Shown here: piece by piece, positions 36,551 through 44,767 of the stretch | Layout of the letters: each line of letters opens with the position of its first letter | Numbering within the stretch: position 1 is the stretch's first letter | DNA from: Sporosarcina beigongshangi | Lineage (GTDB): Bacteria > Actinomycetota > Actinomycetes > Actinomycetales > Micrococcaceae | NCBI RefSeq assembly: GCF_016820535.1 | Contig: NZ_JADHDY010000008.1 | Coordinates: 62,001 to 126,000, forward strand | Reading direction: 5' to 3' | Length of the DNA: 64,000 nucleotides | Notes under the pieces: generated by a model | Database searches by the model: none | The model's input: only the letters and a program-made list of their open reading frames with translations | What the model was told of the DNA's origin: nothing | Made by a program: the position numbers and the translations under genes

Positions 36551-37388
36551 GGCTGCCAGGGGCCCGCAGCTGCCAGAAGTCAGCCATGGCTTCTGGGACG
36601 CTGACGTCCTGCGTTGTCCGGCCGGCAAGAAAGAACGCTTTGCGGCTGCGGTTGGGCACCACGTGGCCGCCGCCCGCCACGGTGAACAGCCAGACGCGTT
36701 CCCGGCCGTCCTGCTCGAAGGCAGCCAGCGTGACGGAGGTCCGCCCGCTTGCCCTGCGGTGCGGCAGCACGGTCCGGGTGGGTGCCGCGGAGACCAGATT
36801 GCGGGCGGCGAAGTACTGCGCTGTGTCCAATGCGGAGGGTCCGCGCTTCCTGCCAAACAGTGAGCCAAACCAGCCTTCGCCGCCATACGGCACCACCATG
36901 TCGTGGGTCCCATGGACCAGCATGACGGGCATCGGCCGGCCCACGTCCCTGAAGTGCATGTTGGCTGGGCGGGGAAGTGTGGCCCCGATGATGGCGGCGC
37001 CGTCAAAGCAGTCCGGAATCTCATGTATCAGGCGGATCAGCAGTTGGCCGCCGTTGGAGAATCCTGCGATGTAGATTGGCAGGGCGCCATGCCGGTTGCG
37101 GAAGTCCCGGGCCAGGACGGACATGAACGCGACGTCGTCCGTAGCTGCGGCGGGCGGCCTGTCGTGGTTCCACAGCTTCTTGACCCCGTCCGCGTAAATC
37201 ACCACCGCACCGAAGTCCCGTGCAAGGAGGTCGAAGCTGAGGCCGCTGAATGCGCGGATCGAACGGCCCGTCTGGCTCGACCCGTGCAGGACAATGACCA
37301 GGGCCGATGGGGCTGCGCCGTCGGGAAGGTCGGGGTCCAGCTGGAGATATGACCGCTGCCGGCCTTCGACCGTGGCCTGCCGCCTCAT
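36537..37388 (-). CDS. PHB depolymerase-like esterase (LpqC family)
   Basis: A 283-residue alpha/beta hydrolase. It has VIVLHGSSQTG, the nucleophile elbow GFSNGGQLL, the acidic region HGTHDMVVPYGG and the His in GGGHVVPN. These match the LpqC/poly(3-hydroxybutyrate) depolymerase family. No obvious signal peptide is seen, so the substrate may be an intracellular ester. It overlaps the end of the PPK2 gene by 14 bases on the other strand and lies 12 bases after the start side of xseB. Confidence 0.85.
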   Translation of the reverse strand: MRRQATVEGRQRSYLQLDPDLPDGAAPSALVIVLHGSSQTGRSIRAFSGLSFDLLARDFGAVVIYADGVKKLWNHDRPPAAATDDVAFMSVLARDFRNRHGALPIYIAGFSNGGQLLIRLIHEIPDCFDGAAIIGATLPRPANMHFRDVGRPMPVMLVHGTHDMVVPYGGEGWFGSLFGRKRGPSALDTAQYFAARNLVSAAPTRTVLPHRRASGRTSVTLAAFEQDGRERVWLFTVAGGGHVVPNRSRKAFFLAGRTTQDVSVPEAMADFWQLRAPGSLRRP

Positions 37389-37400
37389 GGCCGTTCCGGA

Positions 37401-37625
37401 CTATTCCGGTGCGCTGGCGGCGCGGGCTGCATCGAGGCGGGCCTTGGCGCCTTCGAGCCACTCCTCACAGCGCTTGGCCAGCGCCTCGCCGCGTTCCCAG
37501 AGGGCCAGGGAGTCCTCGAGGCTGGAGGAGCCAGCCTCCAACTGGTTGACCACGCCCATCAACTGTTCGCGGGCCTGCTCGTAGCTCAGCGCTGCGATGT
37601 CTGCGGGGTTCTCTGTCTGGCTCAT
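37401..37625 (-). CDS. xseB: exodeoxyribonuclease VII small subunit
   Basis: A 74-residue helical protein with the family core [18 protein letters not shown], then [20 protein letters not shown]. It forms the exonuclease VII complex with XseA for single-strand DNA degradation in repair. AAGGA is seven bases upstream of the ATG. It follows xseA after a 54-base gap. Confidence 0.95.
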   Translation of the reverse strand: MSQTENPADIAALSYEQAREQLMGVVNQLEAGSSSLEDSLALWERGEALAKRCEEWLEGAKARLDAARAASAPE

Positions 37626-37679
37626 GATGGTTCCTTTGCTGAGGCGTCGGGCGCCTGGATGGGTGGAAGTGGTGGGGGA

Positions 37680-38915
37680 CTAGTTTCCGGTGGCGGTGAA
37701 GTCGCCGGCGGCCACGCGTATCCGCAGCTTGGTTCCGGGCGCCACCTGGGCCGGGTCGCGGACAATGGCGCGGTCCTCGAGTTGAACCACGGCATAACCG
37801 CGGTCCAGGGTTTTTTGGGGTGACAGGGCGCGGACCTGGGCCCGCAAGTGGGCCAGCTGGTCCACATGCCGGCCCACCTGGGTGCGAACCGCGGTGAGGG
37901 CGCGCCCGCCCAGTGAGGCAATGTCGTCGTACTTGGCGGTGAGCATCAGTTGTGGGTTGGCCATGACGGGCCGGGAACGCAGGTAGCTCAGGCGCTCTGC
38001 CTCCCGTTCCAGCAGGCCTTCGATGCGGCGGTTGAGCTGCTCCCGGGCCTGCGCCACACGGCGCAGTTCCTCGCTGACATCCGGGACGATTCGCTTGGCG
38101 GCGTCAGTGGGTGTGGAGGCGCGGAGGTCTGCCACCTCGTCCAGCAGCGGCCGGTCCGCCTCGTGGCCGATGGCGCTGACCACCGGCGTGGCGGCGGCGG
38201 CCACAGCCCGGACCAGAGACTCATGGCTGAAGGGCAGCAGGTCTTCAAGGGAGCCGCCGCCGCGGGCGATCACGATGACGTCCACGGCGGGATCGGCGTC
38301 GAGCTCGGCCAGGGCGCCGATGACGGAGGAAACAGCGTTGACGCCCTGGACCGCCACCTCGCGCACCTCGAACTCCACGGCGGGCCAGCGCAGGGCGGCG
38401 TTGCGCAGCACATCTTTCATGGCGTCGGAATTGCGGCCCGTGATGAGTCCAATCCTGTGGGGCAACAGCGGCAGCCGTTTTTTGCGGCGCGGGTCAAAGA
38501 GGCCCTCGGCTGCCAACGCCTGGCGCAACTGCTCGATCCGGGCAAGGAGGTCGCCCAGGCCCACGGGGCGGATGTCCTGGCCCTGCATGGACAGGCGGCC
38601 GGTCTTGAGCCAAAAGTCGGGCTTCAGCTGGGCCACCACGCGTGAACCGCGCTCCAACGGCGCCTCGAGCCGGCTCAGCACTGAGCCCCACAAGGTGACG
38701 CTCAGGGAAACCTCCGCGTCAACGTCGCGCAGCGTCAGGTAGCTGACATTGGCTCGCTTGTTCAATTCGATGACCTGGGCCTCCACCCAGGCCGGCGGCG
38801 CCTTCTCAATGTGTGCCTTGAGTTTTTGGCTCAGCAGCGCCAGCGGCCAGGGGTTGTCGGGGGAGGTCTCTGCGGCCGTGGCTGCAATGACCTTGCGCTC
38901 CGGTGTTTCCGCCAT
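37680..38915 (-). CDS. xseA: exodeoxyribonuclease VII large subunit
   Basis: A 411-residue catalytic subunit. The N-terminal OB-fold region has WVEAQVIELNKRANVSYLTL and MQGQDIRPVGLGDL. The core has RIGLITGRNSDAMKDVL, DVIVIARGGGSLEDLLPF and SAIGHEADRPLLDEVADLR; a C-terminal coiled coil binds XseB. It degrades single-stranded DNA from both ends. I chose ATG 38915; the frame is open to 38963. Confidence 0.96.
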   Translation of the reverse strand: MAETPERKVIAATAAETSPDNPWPLALLSQKLKAHIEKAPPAWVEAQVIELNKRANVSYLTLRDVDAEVSLSVTLWGSVLSRLEAPLERGSRVVAQLKPDFWLKTGRLSMQGQDIRPVGLGDLLARIEQLRQALAAEGLFDPRRKKRLPLLPHRIGLITGRNSDAMKDVLRNAALRWPAVEFEVREVAVQGVNAVSSVIGALAELDADPAVDVIVIARGGGSLEDLLPFSHESLVRAVAAAATPVVSAIGHEADRPLLDEVADLRASTPTDAAKRIVPDVSEELRRVAQAREQLNRRIEGLLEREAERLSYLRSRPVMANPQLMLTAKYDDIASLGGRALTAVRTQVGRHVDQLAHLRAQVRALSPQKTLDRGYAVVQLEDRAIVRDPAQVAPGTKLRIRVAAGDFTATGN

Positions 38916-39069
38916 TGTCACATCATCGCCCTTCATGGTTGGTGGTTCGCTGTGCCGCGCCACCTGGAAATAACTCTAGCTTCACGCACCCACACCCGGG
39001 CACAGCTGTCCACAGGCATGCACTAGTGTGGGAAACCATTGTTGGATTGAACGTGGAATCGGATTATTG

Positions 39070-39903
39070 ATGCGCACAGCTTTTTCTGCCCTTTTGGTCA
39101 TTGCCGCTCTGCTGGTCGCTGCCGTGGCCGGCCCGGCGATGTGGCTGCAGCGCAACATCGTGGACGAGTCGGGCTTCGTGGCACTGGCCGGACCGCTGGG
39201 CAGCAACAAGGGCTTTCAGGAGGGTGCCTCGGCCCTGCTGTCCGCGGAGGCCACGTCCGCGCTGAACCTGCCGGGTTCGCTCAACGACCTGGCCGCCGCC
39301 GTCATCGACGATGCCGCCCGCGGCCTCTACACCAGTCCCGGCTACCCTGCCGCGTGGTCTGAAACCCTGAGCCGCAGCCACAACCTTACCTTTGAAGCGG
39401 CCGGAAACACCGAGGTGGCAGGCGACGTCGTCCTCGACGTGGAGCCGCTGGTGGGCCTGATCGCGGCCAGTGTTGGCAGCGACCTGGGCATCACCGTGCC
39501 GCTGCCGGCCGAAATCCTCATCCGGATGGACGAGGCCAAGGTGGCCGCACTGCTGCCGGCCCTGACGAAGCTGGGAGGGTGGAGCGGCTGGTTGGCGGGT
39601 GCCGCCGTCGTGCTTCTTGCCCTTGGCGTCCTGGTGGCCCGAGGGCGGGGCGCCGCCCTTGTGCTGTCGGGCGTGGGCCTGGCGGTTGTCGCCCTGGTCT
39701 GGCTGCTGGGCTCGGGCTGGGTGCAGTCCACCCTGGCCAACCTGGTGGTGGGGCCGCCCATCGCGCAGCAAATCGGCGTTGAACTGGGGGCGCTGGCACG
39801 CGACAGCTGGCAGTCCGGCATCAACATGACCTTCCTGGCCGCCGCCCTGCTGGCCGTCCTGGGTGTGCTGGCTCTCATAGTGAAGCGCGGACGCACCACG
39901 TAG
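39070..39903 (+). CDS. hypothetical membrane protein
   Basis: A 277-residue protein with a single N-terminal helix (about 5-27) and three C-terminal helices (about 178-275, with [19 protein letters not shown]). Between them lies a soluble domain of about 150 residues, presumably outside the membrane, with [13 protein letters not shown] and [14 protein letters not shown]. The layout resembles a conserved actinobacterial membrane protein usually found beside ispH, but the function is unknown. It ends ten bases before ispH and may be co-transcribed with it. A TAGTGT at 39023 could be its -10. Confidence 0.8.
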   Translation: MRTAFSALLVIAALLVAAVAGPAMWLQRNIVDESGFVALAGPLGSNKGFQEGASALLSAEATSALNLPGSLNDLAAAVIDDAARGLYTSPGYPAAWSETLSRSHNLTFEAAGNTEVAGDVVLDVEPLVGLIAASVGSDLGITVPLPAEILIRMDEAKVAALLPALTKLGGWSGWLAGAAVVLLALGVLVARGRGAALVLSGVGLAVVALVWLLGSGWVQSTLANLVVGPPIAQQIGVELGALARDSWQSGINMTFLAAALLAVLGVLALIVKRGRTT

Positions 39904-39913
39904 GATGGTGGCT

Positions 39914-40993
39914 ATGAGCACCACTGCCGTTTCCTTGTCCATGCCCGCCGTTCCGCGTCGACGCAGGTCGCCCGAAGAGGTAGCCGCGGCGGCCCCGGTG
40001 ACCGGACCAAAGCGCGTCCTGCTGGCAGCCCCCCGCGGCTACTGCGCCGGTGTGGACCGGGCGGTTATCGCAGTGGAGAAGGCCCTTGAACATTACGGCG
40101 CACCTGTCTACGTGCGCAAGCAGATTGTTCACAACGTGCATGTCGTGTCCTCGCTGGAGGAACGCGGGGCCATCTTCGTCGAGGAAAACGAAGAGGTTCC
40201 CGAGGGCGCACTCGTGGTGTTTTCCGCCCACGGCGTCTCCCCGGCCGTGGTGCAGTCGGCTGCGGACCGCGGGCTGCGGACCATTGATGCCACCTGTCCG
40301 CTGGTGACCAAGGTGCACAAGGAAGCCGTCCGCTTCTCCAAGGAAGACAAGCACATCCTGCTGATCGGCCACCAGGGCCACGAGGAAGTGGAAGGCACCT
40401 ACGGCGAGGCGCCCGAAAGCACCACGATCGTGAACAACCCGGCCGAGGCGCGCACCGTCCAGGTCGAGGACCCGGACAACTTGATCTGGCTGTCGCAGAC
40501 CACCCTGTCCGTCGATGAGGCCATGGAGATCGTTGAGATCCTGCGCGGGCGTTTTCCCAAGCTGCAGGACCCGCCCAGCGACGACATTTGCTACGCCACC
40601 ACCAACCGCCAGGGTGCCATCAAGGAGATTGCCCCACAGGCGGACCTGGTCATTGTGGTGGGGTCTGCCAACTCCTCCAACTCCGTGCGGCTCATGGAAG
40701 TGGCCTTGGAATACGGGGCCAAGGCCTCCCATCGCGTCGACTTTGCCAACGAGATCGACGAAGCCTGGTTCGAGGGCGCGGCCTCCATCGGCGTCACGAG
40801 CGGCGCCTCCGTTCCCGAAATCCTGGTCCAGGACGTGCTGCGCCTGCTGGCCGACTACGGCTACGCGGACGTGGCGGAAGTGGTCACGGCGCAGGAAGAC
40901 ATCCTGTTCTCCCTGCCCAAGGAACTGCGTGCCACCATGAAGGCCGCCGGCGACCCCGATTACAAGGGCGTCAAGAGCTCCAACCTGCGCTAA
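39914..40993 (+). CDS. ispH: 4-hydroxy-3-methylbut-2-enyl diphosphate reductase
   Basis: A 359-residue iron-sulfur enzyme, last step of the MEP isoprenoid pathway. The three cluster cysteines are visible: Cys44 in PRGYCAGV, Cys128 in [11 protein letters not shown] and Cys226 in ICYATTNRQ. The substrate contacts in [10 protein letters not shown] and the second His in [11 protein letters not shown] are intact. The start is ATG 39914 with AGGA upstream; an ATG at 39905 overlaps that site. A 29-bp hairpin follows the gene. Confidence 0.96.
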   Translation: MSTTAVSLSMPAVPRRRRSPEEVAAAAPVTGPKRVLLAAPRGYCAGVDRAVIAVEKALEHYGAPVYVRKQIVHNVHVVSSLEERGAIFVEENEEVPEGALVVFSAHGVSPAVVQSAADRGLRTIDATCPLVTKVHKEAVRFSKEDKHILLIGHQGHEEVEGTYGEAPESTTIVNNPAEARTVQVEDPDNLIWLSQTTLSVDEAMEIVEILRGRFPKLQDPPSDDICYATTNRQGAIKEIAPQADLVIVVGSANSSNSVRLMEVALEYGAKASHRVDFANEIDEAWFEGAASIGVTSGASVPEILVQDVLRLLADYGYADVAEVVTAQEDILFSLPKELRATMKAAGDPDYKGVKSSNLR

Positions 40994-41035
40994 TTCACGG
41001 CTGCGGCCGTAGCTCAGGTTCGGGGGCTGGAATTA

Positions 41036-41109
41036 AACGTGCGGGGGTTGTTGTTCCAATCCGCCCCACGTACAACGGGAGCGGATTGGAACAACAACCC
41101 CCGCACGTT
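41036..41109. repeat. perfect 29-bp inverted repeat (hairpin) after ispH
   Basis: Arms 41036-41064 and 41081-41109 are exact reverse complements (29 of 29 bases) around a 16-base loop. The outer end reads AACGTGCGGGGG and the inner end TTCCAATCCGC. It lies between the convergent ispH and rmuC genes. There is no T run, so a classical terminator is doubtful. A stem this long and perfect suggests a recent mobile palindrome or a processed double-stranded RNA. Confidence 0.8.
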
Positions 41110-41177
41110 GCGCCCACGAGAAAAAGGGATCGGAACCCCGCTTCGATGCGGCGCAGCGAAGGCCCGGTGTGGAATGC

Positions 41178-42371
41178 TTAGCTCGCCGCGTCAAACTCAG
41201 GTGCGGTGAGCACCCGCGGCACGGCCTCCACGGGGGCCGGCGATTCCAATGACTTTGGGTCCAGCGCGTTGAGTTTGCGGGCCGTTGGCAGGACCCTGGC
41301 CTCGAGCGTTCCCACCAGCTTGTTGTAGCGGTCAACGCTGGTCTTCAGTGACACCCCGACGGCTGAGACAGCCTCACCCATGGTGCCCAGGCGGGTGTAA
41401 AGCTGCGCCGAGAGCTCAAAGAGTTCCTTGGCGCTTTCTGTCAGGACGTCCTGGCGCCAGCTGAAGGCAACGGACTTTAGTATGGCCATCAGCGAGATGG
41501 GCGAGGCCAGCACCACGTTCTTGCTCATCGCATAGTCCAGCAGGCCGGGATCCGCCATGAGGGCCGAGGACAGGATGGACTCCACCGGCACAAAGCAGAT
41601 GACCAGCTCGGGGGAGTTGAGGGCCGATGTCCAGTACTGCTTTCCCGACAACGCATCGATGTGGGCCTTGACCGCCTTGGCGTGGCGTGCCAAATGGTGC
41701 GCGGCGGCACTGTCAGTTGCGCCGCTGTCGGCTGTGGCATCAGCATCATGGGCGTCAAGGAACGCGGCGAGCGGCACCTTCGCGTCAAGGACCAGCTCCT
41801 TGCCGCCGGGCAGCCGGACCACCATGTCGGGGCGGTGGACGCCGTCGTCGGTGACGGCATGGACCTGCTCGTTGAAGTCCACGTGGGGGAGCATGCCGGC
41901 AGCCTCCACCACGCGCCGCAGCTGAACCTCGCCCCACTTGCCGCGGGCACTGTTGGAGCGCAGTGCGGACGCCAGCGAGGATGTGGTGGCCAGGAGGCGG
42001 GCGTCAGCGTCCTTGGCCTCGCGCAGTTGCTCGGCCAGCTGCCCGTACTGCTCGACACGGTCGCGTTCCAACAGGGCCACCTGGCGCTGGACGGCGTTCA
42101 GTTTCTCCGCCACGGGGCCCAAAGCCGCCAGGACGTTGTGGTCCGAGCCCTGCTGCGCCGACAAGGCATGGTTCTGTGAGCTGAGCAGCCTGCGCTCCGC
42201 ATCTGCCGCTGCGAACTCAGCGTTCAGTGCCGCTGCGCGCTCATGGGCCGCGTCCGCCTCCTCATTTGCCCCGCGCAGCCGGCCCAGCAGCACCCACGCC
42301 ACCGCAGCGGCACCCAGCACAAGACCCACTACCAACATCAATACGGCTACCAGCCACCCGATACCATTCAT
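41178..42371 (-). CDS. rmuC: DNA recombination protein RmuC family
   Basis: A 397-residue protein with an N-terminal membrane anchor (about 4-30), a helical coiled-coil region (about 35-125) and the RmuC core. The core has GKWGEVQLRRVVEAAGM, DMVVRLPGGKELVLDAKVPL and VPVESILSSAL. It is thought to limit inversions and act in DNA repair; its nuclease activity is unproven. ATG 42371 has GGGATGG upstream. Confidence 0.92.
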   Translation of the reverse strand: MNGIGWLVAVLMLVVGLVLGAAAVAWVLLGRLRGANEEADAAHERAAALNAEFAAADAERRLLSSQNHALSAQQGSDHNVLAALGPVAEKLNAVQRQVALLERDRVEQYGQLAEQLREAKDADARLLATTSSLASALRSNSARGKWGEVQLRRVVEAAGMLPHVDFNEQVHAVTDDGVHRPDMVVRLPGGKELVLDAKVPLAAFLDAHDADATADSGATDSAAAHHLARHAKAVKAHIDALSGKQYWTSALNSPELVICFVPVESILSSALMADPGLLDYAMSKNVVLASPISLMAILKSVAFSWRQDVLTESAKELFELSAQLYTRLGTMGEAVSAVGVSLKTSVDRYNKLVGTLEARVLPTARKLNALDPKSLESPAPVEAVPRVLTAPEFDAAS

Positions 42372-42509
42372 GGAACCACCATCCCACGAGGGTCTGACAT
42401 TCTTGGCGCGGCGGCAAAAGGGACAGGCGGCACAAACCGGCGCCAAACGACAGAACGCTTCCCGCCAGCGCCGATTTCACCGCAAGCGGCAAAATCGGTG
42501 CGCTGCCGG

Positions 42510-42515
42510 TAAGCT
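42510..42515 (+). promoter_or_regulatory. -10 element candidate of ychF
   Basis: TAAGCT, eight bases before the GTG start at 42524. No ribosome binding site lies between, so the transcript is probably leaderless or nearly so. Confidence 0.4.
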
Positions 42516-42523
42516 TGTGTACC

Positions 42524-43609
42524 GTGGCTCTTACTATTGGCATCGTCGGACTGCCCAACGTCGGCAAATCAACCCTTTTCAACGCACTGACCCGCAACAA
42601 CGTGCTCGCTGCGAACTACCCGTTCGCCACGATCGAGCCCAACGTTGGCGTCGTCAGCTTGCCCGATCCCCGCTTGGCACAGCTTGCCGAGATCTTCGGA
42701 TCCCAGCGCCTGCTGCCCGCAACAGTGTCTTTCGTGGACATTGCAGGCATCGTCAAGGGTGCCTCGGAAGGCGAAGGCCTGGGCAACAAGTTCCTGGCCA
42801 ACATCCGCGAGGCGGAGGCGATCGCCCAGGTCATCCGCGTGTTTGACGACCCCGATGTTGTCCACGTTGACGGCAAGGTTGATCCCCGCTCCGACATGGA
42901 GACCATCAACACCGAGCTGATCCTGGCCGACATGCAGACGGTTGAAAAGGCCATCCCGCGCCTTGAAAAGGCCGTCAAGCTCAAGCAGCGTGAAGCCGCA
43001 GAGCTAAACGCTGTCTTGGCTGCCCAGAAGGTCCTGGAACGAGGCGACACCATCTTCTCCTCCGTCAAGAGCGACAAGCTGGAGATGGAACACCTGAAGG
43101 AACTCGGCCTGCTGACGGCCAAGCCGTTCATCTACGTCTTCAACGTTGACGATGCCGTCCTGGGCAACCCGGAACGCCAGGAAGAACTGCGCGCGCTGGT
43201 CGCCCCTGCCGACGCCATCTTCTTGGATGCCAAGTTGGAGGCGGACCTCGTTGAACTCGACGAGGATGAGGCCCGCGAAATGCTGGAAATGAGCGGCCAG
43301 TCGGAGTCTGGCATGGACCAGCTGGCCCGTGTCGGCTTCCATACCCTGGGCCTGCAGACCTACCTGACTGCCGGTCCCAAGGAGACGCGCGCCTGGACCA
43401 TCCACCAGGGTGACACCGCCCCGATGGCTGCCGGTGTCATCCACACCGACTTCCAGCGCGGTTTCATCAAGGCCGAGGTTGTCCACTTTGACGACCTCTT
43501 GGAAGCCGGCTCCATGCACGAGGCCAAGGCCAAGGGCAAGGTTCGCATTGAAGGCAAGGAATACGTCATGCACGACGGCGACGTGGTGGAGTTCCGCTTC
43601 AACGTCTAA
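42524..43609 (+). CDS. ychF: redox-regulated/ribosome-associated GTPase-like ATPase YchF
   Basis: A 361-residue OBG-family protein with G1 [10 protein letters not shown]3 [10 protein letters not shown], a non-canonical G4, and a C-terminal TGS domain ending in [10 protein letters not shown]. YchF prefers ATP over GTP and binds ribosomes. The GTG at 42524 gives the exact family length. Diverged copies of its 3' end occur at 44110 and 45605. A hairpin terminator follows at 43624. Confidence 0.96.
   Translation: MALTIGIVGLPNVGKSTLFNALTRNNVLAANYPFATIEPNVGVVSLPDPRLAQLAEIFGSQRLLPATVSFVDIAGIVKGASEGEGLGNKFLANIREAEAIAQVIRVFDDPDVVHVDGKVDPRSDMETINTELILADMQTVEKAIPRLEKAVKLKQREAAELNAVLAAQKVLERGDTIFSSVKSDKLEMEHLKELGLLTAKPFIYVFNVDDAVLGNPERQEELRALVAPADAIFLDAKLEADLVELDEDEAREMLEMSGQSESGMDQLARVGFHTLGLQTYLTAGPKETRAWTIHQGDTAPMAAGVIHTDFQRGFIKAEVVHFDDLLEAGSMHEAKAKGKVRIEGKEYVMHDGDVVEFRFNV
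43574..43609 (+). repeat. ychF 3' end, native copy of the duplicated tail
   Basis: Encodes [11 protein letters not shown]-stop within the intact ychF gene. Degenerate copies at 44110-44157 and 45605-45652 encode the same GD-x-VEFRFN core. Confidence 0.7.
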
Positions 43610-43623
43610 GCTTTCTTTCTTCA

Positions 43624-43657
43624 AACGCTCTCGGTTTCTTTTGAAACCGGGGGCGTT
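43624..43657 (+). terminator. hairpin terminator after ychF
   Basis: AACGC...GGTTTC, loop TTTT, GAAACC...GCGTT, followed by GTTGTTGC. Stem of about 14 pairs with an internal mismatch, 15 bases after the ychF stop. Confidence 0.65.
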
Positions 43658-43769
43658 GTTGCATCGGGTCCCTGGATAGTTAGCCTTGGGCATCAGCATC
43701 ACTTCGTTGATGCCGGACACGTCACACTTGCGCAACATGCTGTGTCTTTCTCGGAGATTGCAGAGAGGT

Positions 43770-43775
43770 TATCCT
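43770..43775 (+). promoter_or_regulatory. -10 element of an apparent leaderless promoter (DUF1330-like gene)
   Basis: TATCCT, six bases before ATG 43782. Confidence 0.45.
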
Positions 43776-43781
43776 CGATTC

Positions 43782-44084
43782 ATGGACGATATGGATGGTC
43801 TAGGCCTTTGCTGCCTATTGTGGGCGCGAGAGGGTGAAGCTGCAGGGCTTGAGGCGTATGAAGATCGCGTGCTGGCATTGATCACGGAGCACGGTGGGCA
43901 GGTGCTGCAACGCGTCCGGAGGACGTCTGGCGAAGCTGCCCCCAACGAGGTGCAGATCTACCGCTTTCCCTCGCAGTCGTCCCTTGATTCCTATCTCTCG
44001 GATCCTCGAAGGCTCGAGCTCGCCGAGGTACGCGACCGAGTGGTGAGCCGGACGGAGCTCTTTCCCATCGCATTTCTCGCTTGA
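43782..44084 (+). CDS. small dimeric alpha/beta-barrel (DUF1330-like) protein
   Basis: A 100-residue protein resembling the DUF1330/ABM fold: LCCLLWAREGEAAGLEAYED, then ITEHGGQVLQRVRR, EVQIYRFPSQSSLDSYLSDPRR and a C-terminal RTELFPI. Such proteins form small dimers of uncertain function. It is the only gene in the segment between the ychF stop and the second copy of the ychF tail, and its composition differs slightly from core genes. Confidence 0.7.
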   Translation: MDDMDGLGLCCLLWAREGEAAGLEAYEDRVLALITEHGGQVLQRVRRTSGEAAPNEVQIYRFPSQSSLDSYLSDPRRLELAEVRDRVVSRTELFPIAFLA

Positions 44085-44109
44085 TGGAGAGTCTCTGATC
44101 GCATGCCGA

Positions 44110-44157
44110 GAGGTTGGTATCTGTGGCGACATCGTTGAGTTCAGATTTAACGTATAG
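44110..44157 (+). repeat. degenerate ychF 3'-end copy 2
   Basis: Reads E-V-G-I-C-G-D-I-V-E-F-R-F-N-V-stop. Synonymous third positions differ from the native tail. It matches copy 3 at 36 of 48 bases, including AGAGGTTGGTAT at the left end, and bounds the higBA-comB segment on the left. Confidence 0.6.
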
Positions 44158-44162
44158 CGTTA
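44148..44162. promoter_or_regulatory. operator candidate of the higBA operon
   Basis: TAACG-TATAG-CGTTA inverted repeat with a further CGTTAT at 44174, overlapping the end of ychF-tail copy 2 and the start of the higBA promoter (TATGCT at 44179-44184, six bases before the GTG). HigA antitoxins usually bind such palindromes to repress their own operon. Confidence 0.45.
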
Positions 44163-44190
44163 TTGACGGGCTCCGTTATATGCTGGTCTT

Positions 44191-44472
44191 GTGATCAGAT
44201 CGTTCGGCAGCAAGGACACCGAGCGCATCTGGCATGAGCAGTACGTCAGGCGCGTCGACCGGACGGTGCAGAGGTCGACCCTGCGGAAGCTCGAGCTGAT
44301 CCACGCGGCGAAGGACGTCGAGGATCTGAGGATCCCGCCCGGCAACCGCCTGGAGCAGCTCGTTGGTGACCGTCGTGGTCAGTACAGCATTCGCGTGAAC
44401 GCGCAATGGCGTATCTGCTTCGTCTGGAGAGAGGGAGGTGCGGATCATGTCGAACTCGTCGACTACCACTGA
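44191..44472 (+). CDS. higB: RelE/HigB-type toxin (mRNA interferase)
   Basis: A 93-residue protein of the HigB/RelE family: MIRSFGSKDTERIWHE at the start, RKLELIHAAKDVEDLRIPPGNRLEQL, then GQYSIRVNAQWRICFVWRE, with basic and aromatic residues in the usual places. It should cleave mRNA on the ribosome. The toxin gene precedes the antitoxin gene, the typical higBA order, and overlaps it by 26 bases. GTG start, no ribosome binding site, apparent leaderless promoter. Confidence 0.9.
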   Translation: MIRSFGSKDTERIWHEQYVRRVDRTVQRSTLRKLELIHAAKDVEDLRIPPGNRLEQLVGDRRGQYSIRVNAQWRICFVWREGGADHVELVDYH

Positions 44473-44767
44473 TACTGATCTGATCGAGCCGATCCACCCG
44501 GGAGAGATCCTGATGGAGGATTTCATCGAGGGCTTCGGGATCACGCAGAACAAGCTGGCGGTGTCGATCGGTGTGCCGCCGCGGCGGATCAACGAGATCG
44601 TGCACGGCAAGCGGGGCATCACCGCGGACACGGCGATCCGTCTGGCGCGGTACTTCGGTACGTCCGAGGAGCTGTGGATGAACCTGCAGTCCAACTATGA
44701 ACTGCGGCGTGAGCGTCGTGCACTGCGGGACAAGATCGACGCGATCACACCGCTGAAGGTCGCGTGA
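44447..44767 (+). CDS. higA: HigA-type antitoxin, XRE family
   Basis: A 106-residue DNA-binding antitoxin: PIHPGEILMEDFIEGFGITQ, NKLAVSIGVPPRRINEIVHG and TADTAIRLARYFGTSEELWMNLQ are typical of the HigA/VapI group. It neutralises HigB and represses the operon. ATG 44447 has GGGAGG upstream. The stop overlaps the comB start by four bases (GTGA). Confidence 0.92.
   Translation: MSNSSTTTDTDLIEPIHPGEILMEDFIEGFGITQNKLAVSIGVPPRRINEIVHGKRGITADTAIRLARYFGTSEELWMNLQSNYELRRERRALRDKIDAITPLKVA

Noticed and set aside
41007-41030. tRNA-like 5' sequence (GCGGCCGTAGCTCAG) after ispH
   Set aside because: Only the D-arm-like start is present; no anticodon stem, T loop (GGTTCGAAT) or acceptor pairing follows before the long hairpin.
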